Shown here piece after piece: positions 16,379 through 24,985 of a DNA stretch of 64,000 nt. A model generated the notes under the pieces. That model did no database searches, was not told where the DNA came from, and worked only from the letters and a program-made list of their open reading frames with translations. How positions within the stretch are numbered: the stretch's first letter is position 1; every line of letters starts with the position of its first letter. The position numbers and the translations under genes were made by a program. This stretch comes from Litoribrevibacter albus. Lineage in GTDB: Bacteria; Pseudomonadota; Gammaproteobacteria; Pseudomonadales; Litoribrevibacteraceae. The DNA lies in NCBI RefSeq assembly GCF_030159995.1, contig NZ_BSNM01000003.1, positions 558,001-622,000 on the forward strand, given 5' to 3'.

Positions 16379-16819
16379 ATGGATATCTATACGATCGGTT
16401 TTACAAAAAAAAATGCTGAAACATTTTTTAATTTTTTAAAGTTATCGAATGTTAAAACACTAATCGATGTTCGTTTAAATAACGTGTCTCAACTGGCTGG
16501 TTTTGCTAAAAGGGATGACTTGAAATTCTTTTTAAATGAACTTTGCGGTGCAGATTACGTGCACTCACCTGAACTAGCCCCAACTAAACATATATTAAAT
16601 GCCTACAAGAAAGGTGATATGTCTTGGGAAGTGTACACGGATAAATTTATGAACTTGATGGGGCAGAGAAATATAGAGCGGTCTATAAAGCCAGCCTTGC
16701 TTGATCATGGTTGTTTGTTATGTAGTGAACATGAACCACACCTCTGCCATAGAAGGCTTGTAGTGGAATACCTTAATCAACATTCAGACTTAGATTTAAA
16801 AGTTAAGCATTTATTCTAA
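16379..16819 (+). CDS. DUF488 family protein
   Basis: 146 residues. The start MDIYTIGFT is typical of DUF488, as are TLIDVRLN (about 27-34) and the C-terminal CSEHEPHLCHRR (Cys-Cys-His motif, about 117-128). The frame could extend 13 residues upstream into the previous gene, but the family N-terminus begins at 16379. It sits in the middle of the three-gene set and its stop overlaps the next ATG (TAATG). DUF488 has no settled biochemical function. The conserved Cys/His/Arg residues suggest an enzyme or metal site. Confidence 0.82.
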   Translation: MDIYTIGFTKKNAETFFNFLKLSNVKTLIDVRLNNVSQLAGFAKRDDLKFFLNELCGADYVHSPELAPTKHILNAYKKGDMSWEVYTDKFMNLMGQRNIERSIKPALLDHGCLLCSEHEPHLCHRRLVVEYLNQHSDLDLKVKHLF

Positions 16820-17424
16820 TGGCTACCGTACTAGTTCTTTATCCGAAGCTCTTTAACTGCTATTCGAAATTCTCGAGAAAAATTATGAAAATAACCTCGA
16901 GTCTTGGCGCTGTCACATTGGTGTACCCATCTGATCCAAACGGTTTGATTGCAAGGCTCTGTGATGAATCATCTGAATACATAACAAATAAGGAGTTCGC
17001 TGGCTGGACTACCAAAGATATAACTCATGCCATTGTTTTTGATGATGGTGAGGAGTTCATGGAAGAAACGGCGCAGCTAAAAGAAAGTGGGAAGCCATTA
17101 AGGGTTATTGGGATTTCAATAACTCGGGTTATAAATATTAAAACCGAAACGGAATACCAATCAGATAAAAGTACACCGAGTTACGAGTATATCGGAAGGG
17201 GATCCTATTGGGGAAACCCTTACTCTATGTATGAGGAAGGCGATGATCGTGATGAAGTTATTCGAAAATACAAGTATGACTTTGATTTCGAAAAATTCCC
17301 AAATAAGGAAAAGTCTGAAGTATTCAAGTTAGCAGGAAAGCGTTTGGGCTGCTTTTGTAAGCCACAAGCCTGTCATGGTGACGTCCTTGCCGATTTTCTA
17401 AATTCGTGGGACGACGGAAAGTGA
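16819..17424 (+). CDS. DUF4326 domain protein
   Basis: 201 residues. The C-terminal ~90 residues carry DUF4326 features: YIGRGSYWGNPYSM near 130, then LAGKRLGCFCKPQACHGDVLADFL near 172-195. The N-terminal ~100 residues (VTLVYPSDPNGLIARLC, HAIVFDDGEEF) read like a Rossmann-like or SLOG-like alpha/beta domain; that second call is tentative. Its Cys-Pro-x-x-Cys-His motif echoes the one in the DUF488 neighbour. Translation is coupled to DUF488. The three genes are followed immediately by a mobile repeat, consistent with an accessory cassette. Confidence 0.72.
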   Translation: MATVLVLYPKLFNCYSKFSRKIMKITSSLGAVTLVYPSDPNGLIARLCDESSEYITNKEFAGWTTKDITHAIVFDDGEEFMEETAQLKESGKPLRVIGISITRVINIKTETEYQSDKSTPSYEYIGRGSYWGNPYSMYEEGDDRDEVIRKYKYDFDFEKFPNKEKSEVFKLAGKRLGCFCKPQACHGDVLADFLNSWDDGK

Positions 17425-17450
17425 GTGGATTTTACGCAAAACCTCGTACG

Positions 17451-17546
17451 CAAAACCTCGGACATCCAATGTAAGAAGATTGGCCGATAGTGTTTTTAAC
17501 TGTATTTATATACAGTTTCATGTCTTCACTATCTAAGGCCAATCTC
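17451..17546 (+). repeat. RAYT-associated repeat, copy A, with LexA box
   Basis: Begins with AAAACCTCGGACATCCAA, contains GATTGGCCGATAG and the near-inverted GGCCAATC just before the ATG. Between them at 17500-17515 lies CTGTATTTATATACAG, a close match to the gammaproteobacterial LexA consensus. A truncated extra start of the repeat (CAAAACCTCG) precedes it at 17437-17446. It leads into a dead transposase 5' end. Confidence 0.85.
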
Positions 17547-17693
17547 ATGCCTAAGCCACGCAAAGCGCAAATATCGCTAGATGCCACGCCTTTCTATCAT
17601 TGTGTCTCATGCTGTGTTCGACGAGCCTTTCTTTGCGGTCTGGATGACTTAACAGGCAAGAGTTACGAGCCTCGCCGAGGCGGTAATTTTTAA
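17547..17693 (+). pseudogene. Truncated RAYT transposase (N-terminal fragment)
   Basis: 48 residues closely matching the N-terminus of the intact transposase at 18626 (MPKPRKAQISLDATP, then RRAFLCGLDDLTGKSYE), after which homology stops and a stop codon follows. The HUH and Tyr motifs are missing. It is a partial copy left by duplication or deletion. Confidence 0.88.
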
Positions 17694-17709
17694 AGTGACG
17701 AGCCTTTGA

Positions 17710-18318
17710 TTAGTCGTATTGTTTTGGATTTGGCAGCTTATATGTTTTAACAGTACAGCTATCCATGAACTTATTAAAGTTGTTTTGCAGTTCGTCCTTC
17801 ATGCTGTGTCCCCCTTCTTCATCTAAAAGGGCTCCAACAACAGAAATAAAATATATGTTTCTTTCATCTGACGAGATCCAAAGCATATATTTACTTACTG
17901 TATCTGGCCTATCATCGTATATCGTAGATATTAAGTATTCTTTACCTTCTAAACCAAAGTGCGATTCTTCTGTAGCACTCTCCAACTTGGTTTTAACAAA
18001 TAGAAGCTCTTCTAGAGTTTTAAACCTGAAGTTTCTGTAAACCGTATCGATAACCTGCTTTTTTTCATAAGAATCATTACTGCCATTCCATAGACTAGAT
18101 GCTGAGTCTAGAGGTATTTGATAGGTTTTAATATTCCAAAGAATAGCTTGATCCTGAAAATTAACTTCTGCTTTTTTAAAAGAGGTTGGTGTGTAAGCTA
18201 AAGATGATTGCTTATAACCTTCAAAACTAGAAAGGTCACATTCAAGCTCTGAGCTAAGAGCTGCATTTGCACTTAAAAGTACAAATGCAGAAATGAAGCA
18301 ATTAAGTAGTTTATTCAT
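17710..18318 (-). CDS. Exported protein of unknown function
   Basis: 202 residues with a clear signal peptide (MNKLLNCFISAFVLLSANAALS, cleavage near residue 22). Two cysteines (CDL after the signal, SCTVKTYK near the end) could form a disulfide in the periplasm. No known domain recognised. It lies between copies A and B of the transposase-associated repeat, on the opposite strand, in AT-rich DNA, so it is probably cargo or a bystander of the repeat amplification. Confidence 0.7.
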   Translation of the reverse strand: MNKLLNCFISAFVLLSANAALSSELECDLSSFEGYKQSSLAYTPTSFKKAEVNFQDQAILWNIKTYQIPLDSASSLWNGSNDSYEKKQVIDTVYRNFRFKTLEELLFVKTKLESATEESHFGLEGKEYLISTIYDDRPDTVSKYMLWISSDERNIYFISVVGALLDEEGGHSMKDELQNNFNKFMDSCTVKTYKLPNPKQYD

Positions 18319-18447
18319 TATTCTCTTTTAGATTTAATTTTTTTTTCAAACTTTCAACTTTATACATTAAAAAGTTTCCTTGCACCCAAGTGATCAAAAA
18401 TACTGTGTAAAAGATGTAATCTTTCATTGTGTCACTTGCCGACTGCA

Positions 18448-18625
18448 GAAAACCTCGGACATCCACCCTAAGAAGATTGGCCGATAGTACTCGATGCTGT
18501 ATTTATATACAGTTTGTTCATCTTCACGGAAAACCTCGGACATCCAACGTAAGAAGATTGGCCGATAGTATCTTAAACTGTATTTATATACAGTTTGTTC
18601 GTCTTCACTATCCAAGGCCAATCTC
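18448..18625 (+). repeat. RAYT-associated repeats B and C with two LexA boxes
   Basis: Two consecutive copies of the repeat start at about 18449 and 18530, each with CCTCGGACATCCA and GATTGGCCGATAGTA. LexA-type boxes CTGTATTTATATACAG lie at 18497-18512 and 18578-18593; the second is 33 bases upstream of the intact transposase ATG. The last copy also carries ACTATCCAAGGCCAATC, an imperfect inverted partner of GATTGGCCGATAGT, so the box sits in the loop of a potential hairpin. Two boxes upstream of one gene predict SOS control. Confidence 0.85.
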
Positions 18626-19597
18626 ATGCCTAAGCCACGCAAAGCCCAAATATCGCTAGATGCCACGCCTTACTATCATTGTGTTTCACGCTGCGTTCGA
18701 CGAGCCTTTCTTTGCGGCCTGGATGACTTAACTGGCAAGAGTTACGAGCATCGCCGAGGCTGGCTAGAGAACAAGTTACTCTCACTTCCAGCCATCTTTG
18801 CCATTGATATTGCCGCCTACGCCATCATGTCTAACCATTATCACGTGGTGTTGTATGTGGATGCAGAGCAGGCTAAGAACTGGACGGATTATGAGGTGGC
18901 AGAGCGGTGGCATAAGTTGTTTCGTGGCTCGCTTGTTTCTACGAAATTTCTAAAGCATCAGGAATTAACTGAGGGCGAAAAGATCACGCTGGGTCTCCAA
19001 ATCACTAAGTGGCGTGAACGCTTGCAAGATATCAGCTGGTTCATGCGGGTGTTGAACGAAGCCATTGCCAGAGAAGCGAATAGGGAAGATCAATGCAGTG
19101 GCCGATTCTGGGAAGGTCGCTTCAAATCCCAAGCATTACTCGATGAAAAAGCACTCTTGGCTTGCATGGCGTATGTGGATCTCAACCCTGTGCGAGCTAA
19201 GATAGCTAGAACGCCGGAGCATTCCGATCATACTTCTATTAAGAAACGCTACCAAACAGCAGTCAAAACCCAAGAACCAAACCCGTCTAAAAATCAGGTG
19301 AAAGAATTGCTGCCGTTTACGGGTTATCCAAATAACGAGCAAAAGAAAGGTCTGCCTGTTCCGCTAACGGATTATCTTGCACTGGTTGATTGGACTGGTC
19401 GAATTGTGAGGGAGGATAAATGCGGGGCTTTATCAAATACACTGCCACCAATACTCGATCGACTCAGTCTTGATCAACAAGAATGGCTGAGACTATCTCA
19501 GAGCTTTGAAACGTCGTACAAAACCTTTGCTGGCGACTCTGACAGGATAAAGTTGGTCGGTCAGCTGCTTGGATATCAACGCGTCAGAACGACCTGA
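18626..19597 (+). mobile_element. REP-associated tyrosine transposase (RAYT, Y1 family), intact
   Basis: 323 residues. The N-terminus (MPKPRKAQISLDATPYYHCVSRCVRRAFLCG) is typical of the Y1/RAYT family related to IS200/IS605 TnpA. The HUH-type metal motif is HYHVVLYV near residue 72, and the catalytic Tyr is likely in CMAYVDLNPVRAKIA near 190. Such enzymes are single-copy housekeepers of REP sequences rather than classical insertion sequences. The gene is preceded by two LexA-type boxes, so expression probably rises after DNA damage. Two truncated 5' copies (17547, 22356) are nearby. Confidence 0.9.
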
Positions 19598-20098
19598 TTT
19601 AATAAACTCAAAAACTTATCTACTCGGCGATGATTGAGGTTTTGTTGTGTCTGTGATCTGCGTTTTGACGAGAGTTTCTGGTTATTAGCAGTCTGTATTG
19701 ATATTTGTTGCAAAGGTCTGTGAGTTCTTACGTGATGGTCTGGGTATTTTCTTAAAGTGGCTGTCTTTGATTGACTCCTGTTTCCTACCCATTTAGGTGG
19801 GGTCAGCAGATGACCCTTTTGTCGATTGTCTTTATTTGTTCCTGTGTGGCCTGATGTGTCAGTGTTAATGGCTTTCAACGTCACTAATCTAATTAACTCT
19901 GGATTGAATAAACCTTAAACAGCGTTCTGTGTAACTCGGCACTTGGTGTAAAAACAATAATAAATGCACTAGGTCAGGTAGGTGGTTGTTTTAATTGATG
20001 TTTTATAACTTCTGTTGTTGTTATTTCAAGATTAGAACCTGCCATTTTGAGGAAATTACCTCATCACTAGCAATATCCTTATTTAAGGTAAACAATTT
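19598..20098. promoter_or_regulatory. Upstream region of the lipase gene
   Basis: 501 bases with no convincing gene; an antisense frame of 102 codons here has no recognisable features. It contains a 19-bp near-palindrome CCTACCCATTTAGGTGGGG at 19784-19802, which recurs with 17 of 19 bases identical upstream of the exported hydrolase at 31386. AAGG eleven bases before the ATG serves as the lipase ribosome-binding site. Confidence 0.4.
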
Positions 20099-21106
20099 AT
20101 GAAAACAAAAATAAAAAAACTCATGGTGTCTCTTTCTTTGGTGGGCGCAGCTTTTGGCTCAACAGTAACCAGTACGACAGCGATGGCTGATTCTTCCGGA
20201 GCAGTTAAGTATCCTATTGTGCTCGTTCATGGTCTTTCAGGCTTTGATTCTGTTCTAGGGGACTACTTTTATGGCGTCAAAGGTGAATTGAGTGGTGTGG
20301 GGGCAACACAGGTTTACACACCTCAGATTACGGGCTGGGACAGTGATGAAGCGAGAGGTGAAGAACTTTTAGCGTACATTCAAGACGTTTTGGCGGCGAC
20401 AGGTGCCGAAAAAGTGAACCTTATGGGCCATTCGCAAGGTGGGACAACTTCACGATACGTTGCTGCGGTAAGACCTGATTTGGTCGCGTCGGTGACGTCT
20501 ATTGGCAGCCCTCATTATGGAAGTAAAGTAGGGAATCTGTTTAATGAGACTGTTCTGGAAGGCCCTGCGATAGCCATAGGAAACGCCATCGGCAGCATGA
20601 TTGCGTTAGTGTCTGGTGATCCGAGTCAAGAGTCTAATGCTATTGGTGCAATCAAAGCTTTGAATGAAGAGGGCGCGTCAGAGTATACCGCCAAATACCC
20701 ACAAGGTGTCCGTTCTGGTTCATGTAAGGATACGCCATCTTATAATGCTGGCTCATGGTGGTGGCCAAACTGGGTTAAAGATTACTCTGTGAATGACGGT
20801 CAACATCAGGTTAATGGGGTTCGTTATTATTCTTGGAGTGGTACTTACAATGCGATTGTGGATTCGAATGTACTGGACCCGTTAGACGGTGTGTTGGCAC
20901 TGGCCAATGCATTACACAGTGGTCAAGCGAACGATGGTTTGGTTGAACGTTGTTCATCGCACATGGGGGATGTAATTCGTGACGATTACACTTTGAACCA
21001 TGGTGACGAAATTAACGGTTTCTTTGGATTGGGTGGCCTTTGGTCATCAGCGCCGTTACCAATTTATTCTTCTCAGGCTCGTCGACTAAAGTCTGCCGGA
21101 CTTTAA
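20099..21106 (+). CDS. Secreted triacylglycerol lipase (family I)
   Basis: 335 residues with a signal peptide ending near AMA (about residue 30). The alpha/beta hydrolase core starts YPIVLVHGLSGFDS (oxyanion region) and has the nucleophile elbow GHSQGG near 119-124. The catalytic Asp is probably in ANDGLVERCSSHMGD and the His in LNHGDEING. Two cysteines (SGSCKD, VERCSS) match the disulfide of Pseudomonas/Burkholderia LipA-type lipases. It is exported, folded in the periplasm by the foldase encoded next, then secreted by a type II system that is not in this window. Confidence 0.95.
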   Translation: MKTKIKKLMVSLSLVGAAFGSTVTSTTAMADSSGAVKYPIVLVHGLSGFDSVLGDYFYGVKGELSGVGATQVYTPQITGWDSDEARGEELLAYIQDVLAATGAEKVNLMGHSQGGTTSRYVAAVRPDLVASVTSIGSPHYGSKVGNLFNETVLEGPAIAIGNAIGSMIALVSGDPSQESNAIGAIKALNEEGASEYTAKYPQGVRSGSCKDTPSYNAGSWWWPNWVKDYSVNDGQHQVNGVRYYSWSGTYNAIVDSNVLDPLDGVLALANALHSGQANDGLVERCSSHMGDVIRDDYTLNHGDEINGFFGLGGLWSSAPLPIYSSQARRLKSAGL

Positions 21107-21196
21107 TGGCTCGACAGTTTTATTGGGGTAGACAAATTGAGGCACATACTTGTGCCTCACTTTGTCTGAATTTATAAGCCTATTAAGGTGTAACTT

Positions 21197-22273
21197 ATGA
21201 ATCGTTTTTATCAGGTTATTTCTTCTGCGCTTATTCTGTGCTTTTTTGTGTTGGCCGGTGTCGTTTTCTTATTGGGCGAAGATGACTCATTACCTTACAA
21301 CGTATCCGAGGTAGAAGATGTAAGCAACGAAGAGCCAAAATTAAAGAGAGTAATCAAAGAGCAAACGGTTGATCCTGCATTTATAAGTGCATTAGTGGAT
21401 GGTAGCCAGCAGAGCGAAAAGCCTGATGTTGCATTTTATGAAAACTTACCAGGTTCACTTATAGGTGCGCCAAAACCAGCCGCATTGGAGGAAGATCAAG
21501 ATGGTAACCTGGTCGTTGATCAGAGAGTAAAGCGTGTCATTGAGTTTTATTTAATGGCTATGGGTGAAGAACCTATCGAGAATATCATTGCTCGTATTGA
21601 ATATGAGTTTAAATCCCAGCTGGGCGACACGGCTTACCATCAAGGAATGGCTTTATTAGAAAACTATCTTCAATACAGAAACAATATAGGTGTAATTAAG
21701 AATCAATACGCCGATCGAGTGGCTGTATCCGGTTCGACTGATATGTCGTTAATCAAAGAAATTAAACAAGCTGTTCGGGATTCAAGATCGGACTATTTTT
21801 CTGAAGAGGTCATTGCTGCATTTTATTCTAAAGAGGACCAGTACGACGATTATATGATCAGTAAAGTCGAGATACTTCAAGATAGCTCGCTGTCTGAAGA
21901 GATGAAATCTCAACAGCTGGAGATGCTGAATCAAAATACATCTTTTGAAGTAGTTCAATCGTACAGTGAAGCCAATCAGTTGTCAGAGGTTCGTACCAAA
22001 ATTAAAGCTATGCGAGCCGAAGGTTTGAGTGAAGACGATGTGAACTTATATCGGGAGCAGCAACTGGGACAGGAAGTGGCTGAACGGTTAAAAGCGCTCG
22101 ATGAAGAAAGAAAAGTATGGCAAACACGCCTGGATGACTACCGATTAGAGTTGAAACATCTGCAAGCGGGGTCGTATTCGGATGTAGAAAAATCGCGATT
22201 GATCGAAGAATTAAGAGCTCAGCACTTTGATGAGCGTGAAATATTGAGGGTTCGTGTTTTGGATGGGGTTTAG
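21197..22273 (+). CDS. lifO: Lipase-specific foldase (Lif, lipase chaperone)
   Basis: 358 residues, inner-membrane anchored by one N-terminal helix (FYQVISSALILCFFVLAGVVF), with the rest periplasmic. The Lif signature is seen in a variant form, KRVIEFYLMAMGEE near residue 112-125 (family RxxFDY...AxGE). The C-terminal half is the extended helical clamp that wraps around the lipase (EMKSQQLEMLNQ, LDDYRLELKHLQAG). It is 90 bases downstream of the lipase and behind AAGGTG, so probably co-transcribed. Confidence 0.9.
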   Translation: MNRFYQVISSALILCFFVLAGVVFLLGEDDSLPYNVSEVEDVSNEEPKLKRVIKEQTVDPAFISALVDGSQQSEKPDVAFYENLPGSLIGAPKPAALEEDQDGNLVVDQRVKRVIEFYLMAMGEEPIENIIARIEYEFKSQLGDTAYHQGMALLENYLQYRNNIGVIKNQYADRVAVSGSTDMSLIKEIKQAVRDSRSDYFSEEVIAAFYSKEDQYDDYMISKVEILQDSSLSEEMKSQQLEMLNQNTSFEVVQSYSEANQLSEVRTKIKAMRAEGLSEDDVNLYREQQLGQEVAERLKALDEERKVWQTRLDDYRLELKHLQAGSYSDVEKSRLIEELRAQHFDEREILRVRVLDGV

Positions 22274-22290
22274 CAAAGCAGTTATGAAAA

Positions 22291-22376
22291 AAACCTCGGA
22301 CATCCATCCTAAGAAGATCGGCCGATAGTATTTGTAACTAACCAAGGCCAATCTCATGCCCAAACCACGTAAAGCT
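22291..22376 (+). repeat. Decayed RAYT-associated repeat, copy D
   Basis: Contains AACCTCGGACATCCATCCT, GATCGGCCGATAGTA and ACCAAGGCCAATCTC, but the LexA-box segment between them is deleted. It runs into ATGCCCAAACCACGTAAAGC followed by a stop, that is, seven codons of the transposase. It lies just after lifO, so the lipase pair is bracketed by repeat copies. Confidence 0.82.
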
Positions 22377-22505
22377 TAAATCTCATTAGAATCAACGGGG
22401 TCAGAGTAGATAGAAACTGATTTGGCTTTCCTTTCAATTATTTACTGGCTTATTTTGACACTATAAATGTGCATATAGGTTGCTATTGTTCTTAAGGGAT
22501 ATATC

Positions 22506-22820
22506 GTGAAATCAACAAAGCATAACAACGTGGCGTTGTTCGGTTTTTTCTTGCTTTTAATTTGGTCCTTATGTGTTGTTACCGCAGTAATGTACGCCTC
22601 TTATGTAAAGTATTTTGGTAATTTTTCAGCGTTGATAGTTGCATCTGGATATTTTAGAAACGTAGTTTTTTGGGGGGTGTTCGTATCTTTTATTTCAGTG
22701 GTATTGAGTATCTTTGCATTTTTCTATGAGCCTAAAAAGGATGCGATACAACTGTTCGTCGTAGCGATCTTGGTTTTTTTGTATACATTCCTTTATACAG
22801 CAGCCAATGTGTTGTCATAG
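22506..22820 (+). CDS. Small inner-membrane protein, unknown
   Basis: 104 residues from a GTG start behind AAGGGA. It contains about three hydrophobic helices (residues 10-31, 55-78 and 86-103). No family recognised and no tight operon partner: the upstream neighbour is the decayed repeat and the next gene starts 160 bases later. Confidence 0.55.
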   Translation: MKSTKHNNVALFGFFLLLIWSLCVVTAVMYASYVKYFGNFSALIVASGYFRNVVFWGVFVSFISVVLSIFAFFYEPKKDAIQLFVVAILVFLYTFLYTAANVLS

Positions 22821-22979
22821 AATTTTTAAATCAATGGGTTAGAAGTCTGGTTGGCCCAAACCCTCATAATCCCCGCACACTAAAAAAGCCACTCTTGCCA
22901 TCTCAGCTATAGTTACTTTGTTCTGCTTTCAGAGTGAATTGTTCAAAGCTTCAACTAGTCAAAAGAGCAGGTGAGGAAG

Positions 22980-23729
22980 ATGATTCGTAAATCGAGAGCA
23001 TGGTGTTTGGCATGCCTAATGTTGGTTTTTGCTGCGCCAGCGATATCGGTAGAGAAAAATGTGGTGCTAGGGTCATCTGAGTACCCACCGTTTTTTAGTG
23101 AACACCTTCCGAGTGGCGGAGTAACAACTGAAATTGTCGTGGAGGCTTTTAAAAAGGTTGGGTATACAACCACCGTGACATTTATGCCGTTCGCGAGGAC
23201 TCTTAAGGAAGGGCAGTTGGGTAGTATTGATGGCATTATCGCTCTTTGGCATACGCAGCAGCGTGAACAATTGTTTGTTTTTTCTGATCCCCTTCCTCCA
23301 AATCTGATTGGGCTTTATAAGAAGAAAAACAAACATATCCGCTTTAAAACGCTTTCTGATTTGACTCCTTACACCATTGGCACTGTGAGAGGTTACTCCA
23401 ATCCTCCTGGCTTTAAAGAAGCAAACCTACAGATTGAGGCAGCGGGGGTAGATGATCAAAATTTACTGAAGTTAGATGCTGAGCGCTTTGATTTGGCTCT
23501 CATCGACAAGTGGGTAGCCCAATACTTGATTCGCAGTAAGTTTCCGCACCTAGAGCGAACGTTGGAATGGTTGGAGCCGCCTTTAGAAACTAAATACCAA
23601 TACCTAGTCTTTTCAAAACGCTCCAAAGGCCATGAACAACGTCTAGTTGACTTTAATGCTGGGCTTAGAGAACTGAAGGCGTCAGGCGAATATCAGTCAA
23701 TTCTGATAAAGCATGGATTCGAGGATTGA
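22980..23729 (+). CDS. Periplasmic solute-binding protein (type 2, SBP_bac_3-like)
   Basis: About 249 residues. A signal peptide (CLACLMLVFAAPAIS) is followed by VVLGSSEYPPFF, a typical ligand-lobe start in amino-acid-type binding proteins, then FMPFARTLKEGQLGSIDGIIALW. The ATG at 22980 is preferred over the GTG at 22971 because GGTGAGGA then serves as ribosome-binding site. No ABC permease genes are adjacent. Orphan binding proteins of this kind are common near two-component or chemotaxis genes; the ligand is unknown. Confidence 0.82.
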   Translation: MIRKSRAWCLACLMLVFAAPAISVEKNVVLGSSEYPPFFSEHLPSGGVTTEIVVEAFKKVGYTTTVTFMPFARTLKEGQLGSIDGIIALWHTQQREQLFVFSDPLPPNLIGLYKKKNKHIRFKTLSDLTPYTIGTVRGYSNPPGFKEANLQIEAAGVDDQNLLKLDAERFDLALIDKWVAQYLIRSKFPHLERTLEWLEPPLETKYQYLVFSKRSKGHEQRLVDFNAGLRELKASGEYQSILIKHGFED

Positions 23730-23765
23730 TTGTTCATATGTTCTCCGAGTAGGGGCAGAGCATAA

Positions 23766-24281
23766 CTATCCATCGGACGGCGGCAACCAACTATATGTCA
23801 TCACATGCTTAAACAATGCAGATTGGAAGCCGTCGGAGACGGAGATGTCTGTCAAACTAACGATGTGTTCTTCATCGCTGTATTCGTCAGGAATAGATAA
23901 CAAGAAGCTTTGGTTCTCAAGCACAGGGCTGTTTTGAAGTGCTTGATCAATGTACTGGTTAAATTCTTCATAATTTCTAAACAGTGAGATCAACCAAGCT
24001 GCTGTGTTCTTACGGCTTTCTCTGTCATTCAACCCTTTTTCGCTCAAAAAGGTGATATCGATTCCAAGCTCGCAAACTGAGTTATACCGGACAAGCAGTA
24101 AGTCGCCGTTATCAAACCTGACAAGGTGCTCGGCTTTTTCGTGATCAAAATTTTCATACGAAGCTGCTTTCCCGCTGAGGTTTAGTGGCTGGATGTTCAT
24201 AGGGCAATCAGGCTGTGTTTCGGAGCTAGCCGCCACACTGATATAGAGTGTTAATGACATCAGTAAGGCTATTTTCTTCAT
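23766..24281 (-). CDS. Exported protein of unknown function
   Basis: 171 residues with a signal peptide (MKKIALLMSLTLYISVAAS). The mature part begins SETQPDCPMNIQPLN and includes two Cys (DCPM, SVCELG) and an Asp/Glu-rich C-terminus. No domain recognised. It converges on the solute-binding gene with a 36-base gap; the next gene upstream on the same strand is a membrane protein 55 bases away. Confidence 0.62.
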   Translation of the reverse strand: MKKIALLMSLTLYISVAASSETQPDCPMNIQPLNLSGKAASYENFDHEKAEHLVRFDNGDLLLVRYNSVCELGIDITFLSEKGLNDRESRKNTAAWLISLFRNYEEFNQYIDQALQNSPVLENQSFLLSIPDEYSDEEHIVSLTDISVSDGFQSALFKHVMTYSWLPPSDG

Positions 24282-24336
24282 AATCTATGTATTCCTATTT
24301 ACTGGCGTAGTTGTCTTATTTTAAACAGAGGCTTGT

Positions 24337-24714
24337 TCAGACAATAACGTATAGCTTTGTTCCAATGAGAAAAACCAAACCCAGCTGAACAATCAAGAAA
24401 CAAGTATTCAATAAGAGTATTTGGCGAATTTGGAGCGGGGAGAATTCTTTAAGAATGATAGCTGTGAGTATTACTGAGTAAACCAAAGCCGTGGCTCCAT
24501 GAAGTAATACGTTCAGTATATAAGAGCCCAGCAGTGGTTGGCTTGGGTAATAGACTTCAGTGACGGCTTCAAAAAAGAGTCGGGCATTCATGCTAAATAA
24601 CAACAGAATGCCAAAAACGATGTTGAGGGTGCAGAGAAGTAAGTTGATGGTTTTTAAGGTCGCGCTAATTATTTGCGTGCCAAGCTGATAGTTTGTATTC
24701 ATTCCCGGATTCAA
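24337..24714 (-). CDS. Membrane protein of unknown function
   Basis: About 125 residues with three hydrophobic helices (roughly 14-42, 60-85 and 98-122). The first in-frame codon is a TTG at 24714; an ATG four codons later (24702) is the other candidate, and neither has a clear ribosome-binding site. Same strand as the exported protein downstream, possibly one transcript. Confidence 0.5.
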   Translation of the reverse strand: MNPGMNTNYQLGTQIISATLKTINLLLCTLNIVFGILLLFSMNARLFFEAVTEVYYPSQPLLGSYILNVLLHGATALVYSVILTAIILKEFSPLQIRQILLLNTCFLIVQLGLVFLIGTKLYVIV

Positions 24715-24985
24715 AGTGAATACATGCAGTCTTTCAAGTATTGGCTGTTGGAAGTGTGAAGCAAATAATATGAAAAATGAGATTTGCAGGAAGCGTTCTG
24801 AAATACTCAGTCATTTTTCTGGTGGAGTAATTCGTTATTAGAGTCTGATCTGACAGAGGGCTTCTAAAAAGTCGATAACTGTCAGATCACGACTGAACTA
24901 CTACAAGTTAATCACGCAACGTTGTTGAAAACTAATGTTCTCGCTGAAGCTGTCAGCCCTTAGTGTGTTATTAGCTCGCCTTCTA

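Noticed and set aside
17437-18625. CRISPR array
   Set aside because: The repeats are few, long, and include a transposase 5' end; no regular spacers and no cas genes.
19576-19884. 102-codon antisense frame after the transposase
   Set aside because: Rich in Lys, Thr and Gln with no start context; overlaps the transposase end and the regulatory palindrome.
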